Assembly: GCA_023079485.1 (NCBI GenBank)
Contig: CM041090.1
Location: 32,080,874 to 32,144,873, forward strand
Length of the DNA stretch: 64,000 nucleotides
Origin: Archilochus colubris
Taxonomy: Eukaryota > Chordata > Aves > Apodiformes > Trochilidae
Direction of reading: 5' to 3'
Shown here: positions 61,901 through 64,000 of the stretch, piece by piece
How the letters are laid out: each line of letters begins with the position of its first letter
Numbering within the stretch: the stretch's first letter is position 1
The notes under the pieces: model-generated
Told to the model about the DNA's origin: nothing
The model's database searches: none
Seen by the model: the letters and a program-made list of their open reading frames with translations, nothing else
Made by a program: the position numbers and the translations under genes

Positions 61901-63055
61901 AATTCACTCCATATGGAAGCAGAACTTACCTCATTCACCCAGACTTGTAGCACCCCCTCCCCATGTAGGGGCAGGGTCTCCAAAGCAAATAAATAAATAT
62001 ATAAATATGACCTTGGTGGTTTGTGGTTTTTATACACACTCTTAGTCACACTTAATCAGAACCACTAAAAATCACCAACTCCCCAGAGAGCCAAGATTTA
62101 ATTTGGACCAAACGTTACAGGCCAGACTAGAGTATCTTTACAATAACAATATTTACTTATATTCATCAACAGATGGTAAAACAGCACAGGGAGAAATGCT
62201 TGAAGAAAAGTGAGCAGTTTTTCACAGAAATAAGGACCACACCAGCTACAGAGGGCCAATGAAAAACAAATCAGATATGCACAGAATATTTAATCCTTGC
62301 ATAAGTATAGCTTGGTTTTTCAAATTACATTATAGATCAGAAATTTCTTCCTTATGTGTCTAACTCACAACTCAAGTCACATTTACACTATTCCTCTGTT
62401 TCTTTGGTCAATGCCTTTTTAATATGCAAGATAGAAATCAGAAACTCTGCACTGGTAGGAGATTTGACACATGCAGCCGGAAACTGAACATTCACTTTTT
62501 AGAGAGGTTTCCAAATAGCTGAGTTCACTGGACATAGTTACATGTGGCCATGTGTAGAAATGACTGGGAAGGACACAGACACCAAAGCAGAACATAACTC
62601 CCATAACCATTCAGCCATTATTTTGTAACCATCACTATTCCTTGGAGTAGTTGCAAGACTAATATAGTTTTTACTTTAGTTCATTTCTCTCCCTGAAATA
62701 GTAAAATAGTATCTCACTATTATTCCAGATTGATATATATTTTTCTCCCTTTTTAAGAAGACTGGCTCATATTTGGTTATCCTTCTCAGTTGCACTAATG
62801 TGCTCTAGTTCCTTGAAATCCTAATGTATAATCTGGCTGTTTAAATTGGGTTCTCACTGAACTTTCATTTAATATACAAGTATCTGCCTTGAGGTAAAGA
62901 AATGAAAGTTATTCTCCTTCCACACACACGTACTTTGCAAGATAGTCCCATGAAAAAATAATTCTTTTGTAATGTAGATTTTCACAATTTCTATCAGTGT
63001 AACACAGCTCTCCTCCATGACCAGGAACATAGCTGTAGCCTCTACTACTCCTCCT

Positions 63056-63110
63056 TAAAAGAAAAAAAGTAAAAAGAAAAAAAAAAAAAAGAAAAAAAAA
63101 AGTAAAAAGG
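63056..63110 (+). repeat. A-rich low-complexity tract
   Basis: A runs interrupted by single G or GT ('gaaaaaaagtaaaaag', then A14, G, A10, GTAAAAAGG). No retrotransposon end seen beside it. Confidence 0.85.
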
Positions 63111-63788
63111 AATAATTCAGAAAGTATAATTATTTATGTAGTTTGGAGAGAGAAGTCTTCAAGAAATGGTGCTATGTGATCCATTATTCAAATAAAGGAC
63201 AATCTGCTCATTAAATTATATCAGATAACATGGAAGTGAAATCTGAGCTGCAAAAGTCACCTGGAGTTTAACCATCAGTCATTTGCTGGAATATTTCTAA
63301 ATGACACTCTCTGACACATAGACTTCTACCATTTTCCTGCTTCAGAGCATCCCTTCAGACACAGAAGACAGCCTGCTAATATGGTGGCAGAAGATTTATT
63401 GAAACCAGAATATCTTGCTAAATAAATTAATTTTTATGTATTTTACTTGCTGAAATATGATACATAAACCCATTTTTTTCCTGTGATAACTGTAACAGTA
63501 ATCTTTTTTCGTGACTCATCAGCTGCCCCTAACCATGCTACTAAAAGACAATCCAGTTCTTTTGAGTCAATGTTCCTTAGGACAATTTAGTACAGATGTG
63601 GAAGGAAACCTCAGCTCAGCATGAAAACAAAGACTTGTTTAATAATTATTTTAAGCATTCATGTGAAATTATAGTGCACATTTCTGTTTGTAAACCATGC
63701 AAAGCTTTGTTTAAAAGATATGTAAGTGTTTAAATACATGTTTTTTCTGATAGATTCCTCACTCAAATTGTCAAGTGATTAAAAATAC

Positions 63789-63804
63789 TTTTTTTTTTTT
63801 TTTT
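63789..63804 (+). repeat. Poly(T) run
   Basis: Sixteen consecutive T residues followed by ATGTAG; simple sequence. Confidence 0.85.
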
Positions 63805-64000
63805 ATGTAGAAAACTAGGACCACTGTGGTAATTTTTGCAAGTTAATGTGTATGTTTACCTGGCAGACCTGGGTGGAGAGTAAAGACTAATGCTAGCTAT
63901 AAACTGCGAATTCAGTTGCACAGTTTAGCTGCAGCAGCATGGAGTTCTGGGTAGGTTAAATGGTTAATTAAGATAAATTGTATAGCCATTTTGTAGACAT

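Larger units (their letters stand above)
58974..64000. other. Gene-free stretch to the window end
   Basis: No gene or dispersed repeat recognised. It includes an A-rich tract (63056-63110) and a T run (63789-63804). Confidence 0.5.

Noticed and set aside
1..64000. CRISPR arrays, operons, ribosome binding sites and bacterial mobile elements
   Set aside because: None seen; the repeat content is that of a vertebrate nuclear genome, so prokaryotic feature types do not apply.

Overview
This window looks like non-coding DNA from a bird nuclear genome. It is AT-rich, contains no long open reading frame, and its recognisable repeats are avian. These are many 5'-truncated CR1 LINE fragments with the typical 3' end (heterogeneous 'gattctatgattc' tails), one complete solo LTR of a familiar avian class III (ERVL-like) retrovirus family, and one probable relic MIR SINE. 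I saw no primate or rodent type repeats. The solo LTR family suggests a neoavian bird rather than a galliform, but that is an inference from memory. No gene can be called with confidence, so I read the window as intergenic or intronic.

Layout. 1-9350 is anonymous sequence with one CR1 3' fragment (3506-3693). 9351-14625 holds a CR1 scrap, two minus-strand blocks that could be exons (about 10564-11083), a mixed A-rich tract, a 572-bp solo ERV LTR (13234-13805) with a 5-bp near-duplication, an older CR1 scrap on the minus strand and another CR1 3' fragment. 14626-24499 is anonymous. 24500-25087 holds the most unusual object here (next paragraph), followed directly by a CR1 fragment (about 25110-25455) and a perfect 22-unit GGAAA microsatellite (26371-26480). 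26490-35654 is anonymous. 35655-36128 is a good CR1 3' end. 36129-57279 is mostly anonymous, with a MIR relic (39497-39600), a G/T tract able to form a quadruplex (41017-41076) and a possible minus-strand terminal exon (54961-55301). 57280-58973 is a composite of two CR1 elements, the first carrying a fusion of ORF1 and the ORF2 tail. The remainder to 64000 is anonymous.

The standout is a 576-bp palindromic insertion at 24506-25081. Its two arms (263 and 246 bp) are about 98% identical in inverted orientation. It starts TGTAGTG and ends CACTACA, and is flanked by an exact 6-bp duplication, TTAGGG, which is also the vertebrate telomere unit. The 67-nt loop plus the tips of the arms make an 82-nt tRNA-like domain with a full A-box match, a full B-box match and a good D-arm, and the long hairpin runs directly into its acceptor stem. 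It therefore combines LTR/integrase-style ends, foldback architecture and a Pol III promoter-like core. I do not recognise a named family with this combination.

There is no gene network to describe. The repeats are independent insertions; the only close association is the palindrome lying about 30 bp upstream of a CR1 fragment.
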